Shown here piece after piece: positions 18,277 through 30,617 of a stretch of 64,000 bases of DNA; within the stretch, counting starts at the first letter, position 1, and every line of letters begins with the position of its first letter. Source of the stretch: Lepidonotus clava (Eukaryota; Annelida; Polychaeta; Phyllodocida; Polynoidae). The position numbers and the translations under genes were made by a program. The notes beneath the pieces were generated by a model. It saw nothing but the letters and a program-made list of their open reading frames with translations. It made no database searches and had not been told where the DNA came from. Where the stretch lies: positions 73,408,374 to 73,472,373 of the forward strand of contig OW387133.1 of the NCBI GenBank assembly GCA_936440205.1. The letters are read 5' to 3'.

Positions 18277-18477
18277 TTACAGGGACGTTCTCGTCCGTCA
18301 GGCGGACTTGTTTGGCTCCGTTGTAACCTGCTGAGGGCTGCACCAATTTCGTGACACAGCCAATGACGTCACGTTATTACGTTCTAACGGTGCAAAACAC
18401 AACAGCGGCAGTTGCGTCGTTTGGTTAACGTCGGCGTATGTAAGCCTAACGACCGGAGGACGAGAACGTCCCTTTAA
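18277..18477. repeat. MITE with TTAA end, copy 2
   Basis: This is the same family and orientation as 17479-17673, with AGGGACGTTCTCGTC to GACGAGAACGTCCCT termini. The left flank reads TTAC instead of TTAA. The interiors align throughout, with scattered differences and a few added bases in copy 2. Confidence 0.8.
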
Positions 18478-20243
18478 TTCAAAAGCAAAAAAGAAAAGTA
18501 AGACAAAATTCCTCATAAACACAGGGGTGTTATTTTTCCGGTTTTTTTGTGTTCTTTTTTTTTTTGGTCAGATTTCCGATCTTTTTTCTCTCAAGCATCC
18601 CCGAAAATTAGTTTCAAAATTTGATGTTTAGAACATGTTTCACAACATTTTAGGATACTTTCAGATTTTGTTAATGCAATTTCCGATTTTTACACTTTCC
18701 CCAACTTACATCCCTGTAAACAGATCATAGATAGGCTAGAGTACAACATGTCTAAACTGACATGCACGGAAACAAGCCTAATGTTCCGGCCTAATGTTCA
18801 CAACAAGAAATAGAATGCTCAAAGTAAGAAACAACTACAGGAATAACTTCACATACCTAAAATGCAGGGGCTTTGGCCAAGAACTGAAACACAACAACAC
18901 ATATTCAAAAAATAGCTGAAATCTTATTTTCAATTTCATCATCTAATACAAGAAGAGCCGGATTTCACTAAGATATTTGGCTTTACTGTCATTGGATATT
19001 AATTGTTGATTTCAGAAAGATGTGAGGGTAAACCCTCGATATTTATTTGTAAATGTATAGGCTGACCAAAATCCTTTCCCCTTTACTTTGCCACCTTGTA
19101 GCAGTGTTTGAAATTAACTTTTTTGAAGCCATCAGGGCTGACAATTATGAAAAGGTGTCAGCCATGACAAAGAATTGTCAGTCTGGATTTGGTATGATGA
19201 AAACTTGAAAATAATATGACCATTAGATTTACAACTAGGTACTTCAGAAACAGGGTTAGGATGATAATAAGAAAAATATACAGTCACATAAAATGGAAAA
19301 GATTGATAAAAATGCATGTTTTATTTCCCATCCGGGCTGATAATTTGACATTTTTTCCCAAAATTGTCTGCCCTGATCAGGAAACGTTAGCCTGGGTCTG
19401 ACGGACTGACGATAATTTCCAACAATGATTGTAGTCTATTAACCAGTTGCAAACGAAGGGTTATGCAACCTAGATCAGCATTATAACATCAGCCCGAGTG
19501 CGAGAATCTGTGGGAATCAGTAACTTAAAAGACGTTCACGGTTGCACACATATACATTTACTTATTGACTGTGAGAATATCGACTTAACCTACACAAGAG
19601 AGTGGTTTCAAGGAGAGTACCCACAGCACGGAAAAATTGCCACAGGAATACACAAGGAATCTGAAAATGCAATTTGGCAATGGATGGGAACCCTCTCAAT
19701 TGTAAAAAGAGTTTTTGTAATCATTTAGATAACAATCTTCTTTCAACTTTGTAACATAGTGTTAACGTAAACATTAAATTTTAGACTTCTTCATGACGGC
19801 TGGATTTTCAAATACAGTTAGATATACAAATCAATTTTAGATCTTTTGTGATTTTTGCTGAGAAAAACAAATTGACCTAGGCCTACTAAAAACATGGCCA
19901 ATACAGCAACCTGTGAGCTACTGAAAAATATCACAATGCATGACAATAAATTCAATTATGCTACGCCCTTTCAAAAATGGTTCGGGAAAAACTGCCGACG
20001 ATCATTTAATCTTGGTTGTCCGATAACAACCTGTATTTAGGCCATTTTCCCTAGCTTGCAGTCTGAGTTCGCATGAGTCCCGAGTCGTTTTGGCATTGAC
20101 ATTGTGTGAACTATGAATCAAGTTGGTGTCATTGATCTCCATGCCTTATGGCACATTCATAGGAATATCGAACATACAATGGCTACTTTCATTATTATAG
20201 TTTTTTTTAATTAAGCGCTAAATAATGCAAGAATTATTTTCAG
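18478..20243. other. Non-coding stretch, probably the first NAPEPLD intron
   Basis: No supported exon is seen. The ORF at 19498-19728 has no recognisable domain. If the NAPEPLD transcript starts near the PMPCB promoter, this is intronic. Confidence 0.4.
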
Positions 20244-20264
20244 AGGTACAGCAGAAATGTTCCC

Positions 20265-23200
20265 ATGTTTGGAAGATTGCCAAAGTGTTTAGCTGCCGCT
20301 TCAACTGCTTTAGTCGTAGGGTATGTTTGTGTTTCCTCTGTTTGTGTTCTATGTTTATTTTTGTGTATATCTGAGACGCACTCTCCTCACCTCCCTACAA
20401 AAACAGTGCTTAATTCGTTGGGTCAGTTGGATTTACCTACCATATATGAAAGGTCGTCGACGTTGGTCTACTCCCAATGCTTCACTCGATAGCCTGATTC
20501 TAATTTAATTCATAGAACGCCACAAAGCTTTATACATATCAACATTTGATGGTAGAAGTTTCAGCAATAGGTGCTTGCACATGCTGATTAATTCAAAGGG
20601 ATTTTCCTTAGCATATAGTTACTAGTACCAGGTACTAGTAAAAACCCTTCTGGGCTAGTGAAATGTGTTAACAACTAGCCTGATGGACCAGTGAATATCT
20701 CACAAGAATGTAAATGATAACTTCATATGTGAAACTATGATCTGGGCTAGTGCAAAAATAGGACAACAAGCCCGGTGAACTAATGGACAAAAAAGTTAAA
20801 CAAAACCCTTGATTCAGGCACAATGAACTACAAATTTATCATCTGACCATTTACAATCAAATTCAGTTCTAGGACACAAAGTGAATAACTCTTACTTTCT
20901 TTTACATTTCCAAGCTATGCCACTTACAAGAGCATGGCAGTGGTAACACACAAGGATCGTAAGGGTAACTTCCGACTGGCGTCGTCCTCGTCGTCGTCAG
21001 AAAACACCGACGACGGCCTGCAGAGGTCCGTACGTAAAAATGGCCGATACATCAACCCATGGCCAACATGGAAATTCCCAACAGTCGGAACAATGCTCAA
21101 AGCTCTTCTATTTACCCGAAATAATAGCCGAATACCATCCAAGCAAGTAAGTTGTGAACACTACTCGGTGGATGTATATATTGGTGTAAATATAGTCTTG
21201 TTTGTTACATTTTAATTATAACTGTACGTTTTCAGTTTTGAACTATAAGTCATCTTGACTGTAATTTAAATAACATTTTATTACTTCGCCTTTATTTGTC
21301 AAGTGTCGAATAGATTCAGATAGCTAAACAGCTGATACTTACCTGTAGTATATCAATGATAATGACTTAAAGTTTAGTGTATCATTCATTTAAAAATCTC
21401 TTATGTAGCGTAAGGCTATCATTTTGACTTTGATTTGATTTTTCAATTAAAATGCGGTACTATTTCCTCCCACTGTAGGAGTTGGCCGAGACACTTCCCA
21501 TCGTGCCCCCGGACCACGAGCTGCTCGCCAGCCCGCCCGAGTCGGGCACACGAGTCACCTGGATCGGGCACGCCTCGCTCCTAGTCCAGATGGAGGGGCT
21601 CAACATCCTCACCGACCCGGTCTTCAGCAACCGCGCCTCCTTCGTGCAGTTCGCCGGGCCGCGGCGCTACCGCGACGTGCCGTGCAGCATCCACGACCTG
21701 CCGCACATCCACGCCGTGGTCATCAGCCACAACCACTACGACCACCTCGACTACCGCAGTGTGCAGATGCTGAACGCGCGATTCGGCGCCGACACACGCT
21801 GGTTTGTACCCATGGGCCTGGCGCGCTGGATGCACGGCGTGGGCTGTGAGAACGTCATCGAACTCGACTGGTGGGACGAGAACTGCATCCCCGACCACGC
21901 CGGTGTCAAGTTCGTCTTCACCCCGACGCAGCACTGGTGCAAACGCACACCACTCGACGATAATAAGGTAAACATGTTGTTTTGTTTACAAGAACACACG
22001 TAATTGTCAAACATACATGTACGTGATATGAGAAATTGACAACCATGTATGAGACCGTGTTACTGAAGTAACTTGTCAAGACAAATTGTCAATCCTATAT
22101 TGTTTTTCTACAATTGCGAACACTTAGGATCAAATCAAAAGGTTTCATCATTTCCTATATGTGTTTTTTTATGTAGAACCAAACCTCGTAAAAACTAGTC
22201 AATTTCGGATTCAACTTTATATCAACTATCGACTGGACAGAAAGCCATAATTGGCCTTGATCGCGCGGCTTTTGTTTTCCAATAAAATATAATTATTTCG
22301 TTTTCAGGTCCTCTGGGGAAGCTGGTGCGTCATCGGACCCAAGAACAGGTTTTTCTTCACCGGAGACACGGGGTACTGCTCCGTATTTGAGCAGATTGGA
22401 CTGAAGTATGGGCCGTTTGATCTGGCCGCTATTCCCATCGGGGCCTACGAACCCAGGTAAGCAGGGCCTTGGTGAAGACCATCCAGTAATTTCTTTATGG
22501 TATTGCTAAAATAGTACATCTGATAATGCGTGAGTAGGTGTGCCTGCATATTCTATAAATCACCAACCTCTCATCTGCAGATCTACAGGTCTCTGTTGAT
22601 ATGCATAGTAAATGAACATTATTCTTGTTCTTATGTATCTGCGTAGTGCACGGGAAGATTTTAAAGTTTCATCCATGATGTTGTCCCACCAGTATTAACT
22701 TATCGGTTAGGTAGATTCACTATTATACTATAACCTACCACTCACTCTTGTAGATGGATGATGAAGTCTCAGCACGTCAATCCACCTGAAGCTGTCCAAA
22801 TACATATTGATATTCGTGCCAAGAAGTCGGTGGCCATTCACTGGGGTACATTTGTGCTCACGTACGAGGTAAGAGAATAACATTGTTCTGAACTACCGAA
22901 ATAGATATAACACGTAGGGCACTGACAAAAACTGGATGTCATGACAAAACTGTATGGTTATTCCTTGTGTGCTTAGATATCTGGTCTGGCATTTATCATT
23001 TTCGTGAAATAAAATTGTGGAAGTGTATGATTATTTCTATAGTCTTTATGTTTACTGTCATAGGCTAATACAATTGCGGAAACGTTATGAGACGGATAGT
23101 CCATACGTACCAGTAGTCATCGATATTTATTAAATATTTCTAAACATCTCTATTTTCTAGTTCTACCTGGAGCCACCTGACAAATTGCGTGAAAGCCTGC

Positions 23201-23289
23201 AAGAAAAAGGTATACCTCTGGAGGATTTCTTCACATTGCAACATGGTGAATCAAGACATGTAGCGGACAACTCTAATAACGCTGACTAA
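20265..23289 (+). CDS. NAPEPLD: N-acyl-phosphatidylethanolamine phospholipase D, six coding exons
   Basis: This membrane-associated metallo-beta-lactamase-fold enzyme releases N-acylethanolamines (such as anandamide in vertebrates) from N-acyl-PE. Exons: 20265-20320, 20915-21146, 21479-21967, 22308-22456, 22754-22868, 23161-23289. All phases join, giving 389 residues (human 393). The zinc motif HNHYDH gives His180, His182, Asp184 and His185; His248 is in TPTQHW, Asp279 in TGDTGYC, and a last His lies in VAIHWGTF. The family signature [11 protein letters not shown] is in exon 2. The first exon adds a hydrophobic stretch ([13 protein letters not shown]). Its ATG has a weak context and follows an out-of-frame upstream ATG by 8 bases, so ATG 20934 (364 residues) is the alternative start. 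Total length favours 20265. Exon 3 is strikingly GC-rich compared with its neighbours. Confidence 0.95.
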
Positions 23290-25136
23290 GTCATCCAAGG
23301 GCCAATGTCACATTCTTTGATCGTCACCAAACAATGAATTATGTATTATTAAAACGAAAGCAGCAATACATATCGCGCTATATTATCAGCCTCATAATCT
23401 ATCAAAGTTAATATGATAACATTAACAGAATTAGGATTCTTATCCTACAGCACGAGGTTGAAAGGATCTAACAACATGGATGACTAAAAGTTGAAAAGTG
23501 ACCCGATAGAAATATGGTCCGACCCGAGTCCCAGTAATTTTTATGGTAGATAGAGTCTATGCTTAATCAGCAGTAAATAAGTCTGAATGAATTTTGTCCG
23601 ATATAATGTCCCATTGCAATGACTCAAGATGTTAGTTCCGTTATGTGTGGCGGATATTTGACTCAAATCATGTGAAACGTGATCGGTTTTCACTTGATGT
23701 TTTTATAGGATTTCTCTATTGAAAAAAGGCGGTGCCATCCTTGTTGAGAGACGAAATGTGGACCTCAACATTTTGAGGTGTTTCTTTCAAAAATGAAAGG
23801 CTGTGAACCATTATATCCATGGGTAGTATTCTCTATCCCAGCACCTCCTCCCTTAGATTACTTGATATTGGACTGATCTCGAAAAACATCTTAGTCAGGA
23901 GACCTCAGATCCTTAGGATAGAAAATGTACTTAACGTCTAGTGCCCTTCTTGACTATCTCTGTCCTCGTAGTATACTCTATACCCGAGTAACCCCCCATT
24001 GAAATACCAATATTGCCAAGCTGATAATGCACATAATTGTTAAGTCTAGTGACAAAGGCTGTGAACTTATATTTACGAGCTTGGATTGCTCAGAGAAGCA
24101 AGCAGTTACGCCAGTAAAGGGTATCATTCGCCTTGATGACAAGTCTGCTCCAATACAACTCACGTGGTTGATAACTCCTAGTCCTCAAACTTGCTTTTCA
24201 GTCTGAGCAATTTTAAGATTCGTCGAACCGAAATCGTAACAAAATTGTAATAAAAGATATTTACATTTAAATTAAGCAAAGGTTTAATCTTAGTCTAGTC
24301 GCTATTCTTAGAATATTATTGCCATGATCGACTTTGAAACCTCGACACTCAACAATCAATATTTTATCGTAGCATATCATTATGTCTGGAGCCGCAGATA
24401 GTACCTAAGTCTGAGATTTGATTTGCAATACTGTGAGGAGCAATTTTGAGAGACTAGTAATTGGGAGAGACGTATGTACAAAGGTGGCTAACGGGTATTT
24501 CCTTTTGTCTTCTATAATATGTTGATATGATCATATATACCTGTTATTTCGTGATCCACGTCGCAGTGAAGCCTTGTCCTTCCCCTGAAGTCCATTTTTG
24601 CGACAAGCTACTTAGAACTCTTTGTGGTGACCAAGCTTGAAGTTCTAGTACTTATACGTAGGTGAAGGCACTGAGAGGGGGACCTATTGTGATTCTATGG
24701 CTGTTATCTTTACGGCAGCATCGTGTTGCAGATATTTGATAATCTTCTGTCATGAATGCACTATGTCACTTTTTGATCATTTATGAAGAGATTTCTGACA
24801 ATTAGTTGAATTGACTTGTCATGAGAAGTACGGCTGTTATATCTTAGAATTAGAAAAAAATATAAATTTGCAGCTCCTTTTACCTCTTCTAGGTGCACAT
24901 ACTCTGATATTCATGTTTACGTGTACATTTAGTATTGCTTGTTTTATACATTGGTGTAATTCGTATTTGACCTTTTTGTACATTTATTACTATTATACAA
25001 TACAGTGGCACATTTGGCATTATCGACCTTAGTTTACACAGATAAGTGTACGCGAAGTCTTATAAACATTGTTTTTACAGAATGGTGTATATTGAATGTG
25101 TTTTATTGTAAATATTGTATGCGCTTTCCATGTAAC
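23290..25136. other. NAPEPLD 3' region, non-coding
   Basis: ATTAAA at 23348-23353 and AATAAA at 24249-24254 are candidate poly(A) signals, so the 3' UTR may extend about 60 bases to 1 kb. No other gene is supported. Confidence 0.5.
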
Positions 25137-26125
25137 GTCCGTTTATTAGTGAATTAGAGTGAAATTGGATCGACAATGCAATCGAGCACTGCGCACTTTC
25201 ATTTCTGTCGTATTTTTCGTATACATTGTGAAATCCTCGTATATCACAACCAAACATCATTTTGTTTGAAAATGCAACTCAATATTTGTTTTCGATATGA
25301 CAACTTATACAGGTCCTCCTGAATCTTGAATCTGATGCCCCAAACGTTATACTGTTATCCATTGCAGTGTTATTCAGTGTATCTCATATTCAATTAACAG
25401 TGCTTTTAAAGCGCCTTCTGATAGGTCTTGTTTTGTGATGCCTTCTAAAGAAGGTTTTAAAAACAAATTGTCGCTACACAGCCAGTGTAGTGCCTCAATT
25501 CCGGGGACATTTAATTTTGTGTGTGTTTGTTTGCATATACAACACGAAATTCATTTGAGTTGAAAAAGCATCTTGTTACTTATATGGAATATTACAAAAT
25601 ACAGGTCAACCTGAATCTTGAAATTAATGCTCCAAATATTAAATGCTGTTATCCATTGCACATTTGTGCGGTGTATCTCATTATAGGGTTTAACAGTTCT
25701 AACTGTATGATCCGTAGGCTATGTAGTTCACGAGACAAGGGTGATATTGGGTCGACAAAGTATTGAAGCGCTTTCTCATAGATCTAATTTTTGTGATGCC
25801 CTTTATTGGACTTCAAAAATTTGTCACTACACAAACCAAGGTAGTGTCTCAGTTTTGGACGCTTTTATTTACGTTGTATTTTTTGTATGCAAAATGTTAT
25901 CTTCATATGTCATGTCGCATCCATTTGGTTGAAAAAGCTGCCTCCTAATTGCATACAATATTTAAACAAACAGGTCAACATGTTTTTTGTTTTTTATGAT
26001 TTAAGGCTCAAACGTTAAATGCTGTTATCTATTGAAGATTTATGCAGAGTATCTCATAGGGAAGGGGTTTGACTGCTCCAAATGCAAGATCCTTAGGCAA
26101 TGCAGTCCACAAAACAAAGGTCAGG
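25137..26125. repeat. Three-unit, strongly diverged tandem repeat of about 300-370 bases
   Basis: Three blocks can be aligned in order. The anchor CAGGTCNNCNTGAATCTTG followed by CCAAACGTTA and CTGTTATCCATTGCA occurs at about 25312, 25603 and 25973 (the third more diverged). A second anchor, TTGTGATGCC then TTGTCNCTACACA then GTAGTGNCTCA, occurs ahead of units 2 and 3. Unit spacings are about 291 and 370 bases. The small ORFs inside are not conserved between units, so it looks non-coding. Origin is unknown: an old satellite or duplicated regulatory sequence. Confidence 0.65.
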
Positions 26126-28859
26126 ATGTGTATTTCGTTTAAATGACCGCCTTTACAGCTAATTCATTTTGTAAGTCATTATAAATATCCCAAGGGCCGA
26201 GCAAAACTTAAATTGTCATAAAGTAGCCCCGTAAGTAGATCCTACAGAACAACATGCTATTAATGCTATCATTGCGTATGAGACAATCACACACATTACC
26301 TGAACCGTATATATCTGCAATGCCTAGTCAAGACCACTCCCCAAAGTTCGTCAAAAGAAATGTAATACAATGTAAGGGGTCTTCAAATAATTCTACATCA
26401 TGTACGGAGGCGTATTTGGGTTATCGACATGACTAACCTTGAATCGCGCATTTTGTTGTTGGGGACAAGAAATGTTGAAAGCAAAGTAAGCCCTCTTCTC
26501 CCCTCATATATGTTGTTCTTGTCTTACACAGAGGCCCCTGCCATTAGGGGGACCTATACATCCGGGTTTAGCATCAGTATAAGGTCTTCCCAGACCCAAG
26601 ACATAATAGTGGAACGTATTCAAAGCTATTACCCACAGTCTGTAAGGGAACTTTATTTCACTCATTGCTGTATTAAAAATATTGCATTGTAGTTAAATAA
26701 TCAAATAGTCCACTGAACAGCTGACTCGCTTTAAAAAATGTGTTCTCTGTTATTTGTGCTGTTATACCATTGTTGTTATAATTTTCGTATTTGTTTGAAA
26801 ACTCAGTATTCTGTGTTGTTGTGAAAAGAAAGCATCATTTTTAATATGTAACTGTCCAACAAGCGAGTCACTAGGTACCAAAGACTGTTTGGTTAAGTAC
26901 CATAGCAACCATTATCGAGGCTTGATATTAAGGAGTACTAGAGTGAAAAGGGATCCATAACTCGAGGAATTTACTAATTCACTGACAGTTGCAAAGAAAT
27001 AATTCGTTATTCTAGACTGCTCAGACCATGTAGCTTATATCCTTGGGACTTTTGTTCAGGCCAGGTTCTGTAAGCACTGATAATAACCCAAGGTCCCGGG
27101 CAGGTGGACAATGCTTAAAGTTAAGCCCTGTTCCTGGTAGTTACCCGGTACTCTCAAAATACCCGCTCTTAAGTCAATTCTAAGGAATCTTTGAACGGAA
27201 AATCAATAAGATGAATCAAATGGAAGCATTAATCGTGATTGTTAAATTTTCTACTATGATCATTAGAATTTCATAACGATAAAGAGATCACGTGTGACAT
27301 AGAAAGGTTATATAGACTTAGCTCTTTTTAAAGCGAAATCAAAAGCGAAAGCGAAATCAAAATATATCTGAAGTTGTACGTTTAGTTATGTTCAATAACG
27401 TAAAAGACAATGACTATCAAAATGAATTGATGTGAATTGCTCTGCTTAAAGTGATTTAAACGAAGTGTCTTGTGGAGTTGTTATGTTCCCAGAAGTGACG
27501 TTACTTAATCTATACAAAAACGTATGTACATGCATCGGAAATGCAAACTTATGTATGTTGATGTAATTTATCAAAGAGATTATTATTATATTTCCACTGA
27601 AATATTCAAAGCATGGTTTGGGTTATTACAGTAATGTATGCACTCAGCAAATATTATATCTAAAAGTAAGACAATATAGTTTATTTAGTAAATGCAGAAA
27701 TCATTTGTGAGAAATGATAATTTTGGAGTTGAAACAAAGAGACTTACATTGTGAACCTTATGACATTATAGTGAATATTAGTTTACGCTAAACAAGTGAA
27801 AATACAAAAACTTGAGTTTAAAAAATATTGTGCGTCGTCCGCAGTTTTGTGAACTTTTTTTCTTGTGTTGGTAACTTTGTCAAATGAATCTTCTACTTGA
27901 CTGATGATAAAGTGATGTCTATGAAGTATGAGCATATTTCATCCTTTATACACGTGTACATTTTTTTCATTTCGTAAATAAATAGATGTATTGACATATC
28001 TTCTATAATTAGTTATAACTTAAGGTAATGGAAGTAATTAGTTAGTACAATTAAAGATAAACTCTTTTAAAAGAGCACTCGATACAACCGAAATACTAAA
28101 GAATGTTTGACCTAAACAATTGTTGAAAATGCTAAGAAAGGATATGAAATAAAGGGAAGAAAGCATTTCCAGATTTGAGACAACCCCCCCCCCCCCCTAA
28201 ATCCTCGATATTCTTCTGGTCATTGCCACATTAGGGATATGGACACTTTATGGAAGTTAGACCCATGCACAAAGAAAGGGTGACTTTAAAAGTTATGGAA
28301 AAGGTGTTTTTTTTCAAATCACCATATTGTTGTAGATAAATGGAATACCGTGTTACTTTGTTTACTGTAGGATATAAAGACTGGTTTAACAAAACATAAC
28401 GCAAAATAACAATATTTAATTTAGAAAAAAAAACACGTTTACAATAGAGTGGTACATCCTGATTTGAGGCTCTATATACAGAATGTAATATTTGTGATAT
28501 GTGAAAATAGATATGTCCGAAACAATCTGTCCTTACAGTGTTAGCAACTGTTACTTATAGTTACAATTTTACAGTTTAGGGGCTATCCTTGAATTACGTC
28601 ATGCAGTAGGGGTGCGGGGTCCAGCTCCCTATATTGTAAAAACATGAGCATAAGGGTGCGGGGGGGGGGGGCAAAATGGTCAAAAATCTCACATCTTTTA
28701 TGGATTGCCTCTTAATCTTTGAAAACAAAATCGCCAAAAAGTGCTGAAATTTATGATCTTCAGCAACTTCTCATGGGGAATTCGAATATTTTCTCAGTTA
28801 TGTCTCATTCACAAAACAAAGAGCGGGGACCGACACGGTGCCATGTGCAGTGTACCTAG
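26126..28859. other. Non-coding stretch
   Basis: AT-rich sequence with no supported coding region. There is a C-run at about 28183-28196 and a G-run at about 28659-28670. Confidence 0.5.
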
Positions 28860-29116
28860 GCTATAGGATCAGGGTACAAAGCGTCAGTTCCTATTCACTG
28901 TAACACTGTAACACTGTTTGCCTTTTTTTACCCCTCTTTTGCCTATTTTTTCCTCTTAAATGTTATATATAATGCATAATTCTGTTCAAGAATAACCTTT
29001 AAACCATTCCAAGAAATGATTTGTATTTATACAGCCGTTTTGCTTTTCACTGTTACACTGTTTTGCTCTTTTGGAAGAGGGGAGAAATAAGGAGTTAAGA
29101 AGTATTTGGAATGGTT

Positions 29117-29304
29117 TAAATGATATTAAATTGTGTAGCGATACCTAAGCAATTTATTTATTTCGGAGTAGGCGTGACGTCATCGCCCTCCGTTTCCATC
29201 GCTACGGAGATTGTTGTACCTCGACTATATAAATCGCCCGAGCTTGACCGTTGGTCATTCTCGTTCCAACCACCAGAGATTCACCATCGCAGCAGAATTT
29301 TAAA
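29117..29304 (+). repeat. A1 repeat of the second Ngaro element, with promoter-like core
   Basis: This 188-base repeat is matched by A2 at 33696-33883. It contains CTATATAAAT (about 29225-29234), a good TATA box, followed about 25 bases on by a GGTCATTC initiator-like sequence, so transcription of the element probably starts inside A1. A CRE-like GTGACGTCATCG lies upstream at about 29174-29185. Confidence 0.8.
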
Positions 29305-29396
29305 GCCATTTTAGGCGATTATTTGAATTATTTCTTCGATCTTAAGGGGTTTAGATCGATTAATCTTCGTAAAATATTTAACGGAGACTTACCAAG

Positions 29397-30407
29397 ATGA
29401 CGAAAAAGAAGAATTTTTGCAAGAAATGCCAGTCTAGGCACATCGCCCCGACGGGTAAGAAATACAATCGCCTCAACGAATCTGCAACGGAGGGGTTGGA
29501 TGACCTCTCTGGCGATGATGGTGGTGGAATGGAGATGGGGAAGCGCCCATCGGGCAATTTCCCGGCGGCGATCCAATCGCCTCCGAAGGCAGCGGGGACT
29601 CAAGTTCTCAACGACAGGATGGGAGCGATGGAAAAGAATATCTCCAGGCTCGTAGGCGCCGTCAACCGTTTAACTGAGAAGCAAGAGGCGTCCAAAGTAC
29701 CTCCAAGCGACGATTCCGACGACGACAGCGATGGATGGGTGCAGGTAACGCCCAGAAAGTCCAGGCCTAAGACGAGGAGGAAGGGGAAAGCACAGCCATC
29801 GCCCAAGCCGGCCAGCCCCGTCGTCGAGTCGTCGAGCGATGAATCGGGTCACTCCAGCGATAGGTCCTCTTCTCCTGCGAAAGATAAAGGTAAAACAAAG
29901 AAATACGCCCAGAAATTGTATTGCAAAAGTGGCGATAAGCCTAAGAATGTAGAGGAGGTCCTCTTAGTTGGTCTATAGACCATTGAAAAGCTTATTCTGG
30001 ATAAAAAAGATCCACTACCCGCTGTCAAACATGTAAAATTATTGACAGAGAAAGCCTCTAAGCGATTGTACACGTTCGACACGTTTAATCAATATGATAT
30101 CTCAGTAAGGGAGAGGGCTGGCAGGCTGGGACACGAAGAATTTGGCAATTTTGATCAGGAGGAGATAATGTCATCGTTCTCTTTCGACAACACGTTCAAG
30201 GCTGGTGTCAGTAGCAAATCAGGGGGGGGATACAAAGGTAAACAAAACCAGAGCAGTGGCAGATCCTACTCCGAAAAAATATGCTTCCGCTTCAATTCCG
30301 ACAACGGATGCTATGGCAAATGTAATCTCAACCATGCTTGTATAGTTTGTGAGAAGAAAGGGCATAGCAAAAAAGATTGTGTCCGTGTAAGCAGCGATAA
30401 AAAATAG
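29397..30407 (+). CDS. Gag-like region of the second Ngaro element
   Basis: The region begins with a basic, Lys-rich N-terminus (MTKKKNFCKKCQSRH, with a CxxC pair). An acidic and Ser-rich disordered middle follows, then a C-terminal segment with Cys/His clusters resembling zinc knuckles (CYGKCNLNHACIVCEKKGH). This is the usual nucleic-acid-binding ORF1 of such elements. It is not fully continuous; treated as a fossil. Confidence 0.7.
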
Positions 30408-30617
30408 GATATCGTTTTAAAATCTGAGAAGATTCCAGGCGTTAAACACTTATCTGACAGTGACGTCACGGGTTCATGCGGGTCTTCTCAGTCGTGTCCT
30501 GGCTCGCCAGCAAGAATTGTCAAATTATATGGTAAATCCAGAGTTACTGGTCGTAGTGATGGTTTCCTCCGTGTTCTAGAGGATGAAAGTAATAATCCAG
30601 CCTTTGGGGAAGATGAA

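Noticed and set aside
19498-19728. 76-codon ORF in the presumed NAPEPLD intron
   Set aside because: It has a protein-like start but no recognised domain, no splice support and no conserved motif.
21581-21934. 117-codon minus-strand ORF over NAPEPLD exon 3
   Set aside because: It is the antisense shadow of a very GC-rich exon; it has Val/Asp-rich biased composition and no family features.
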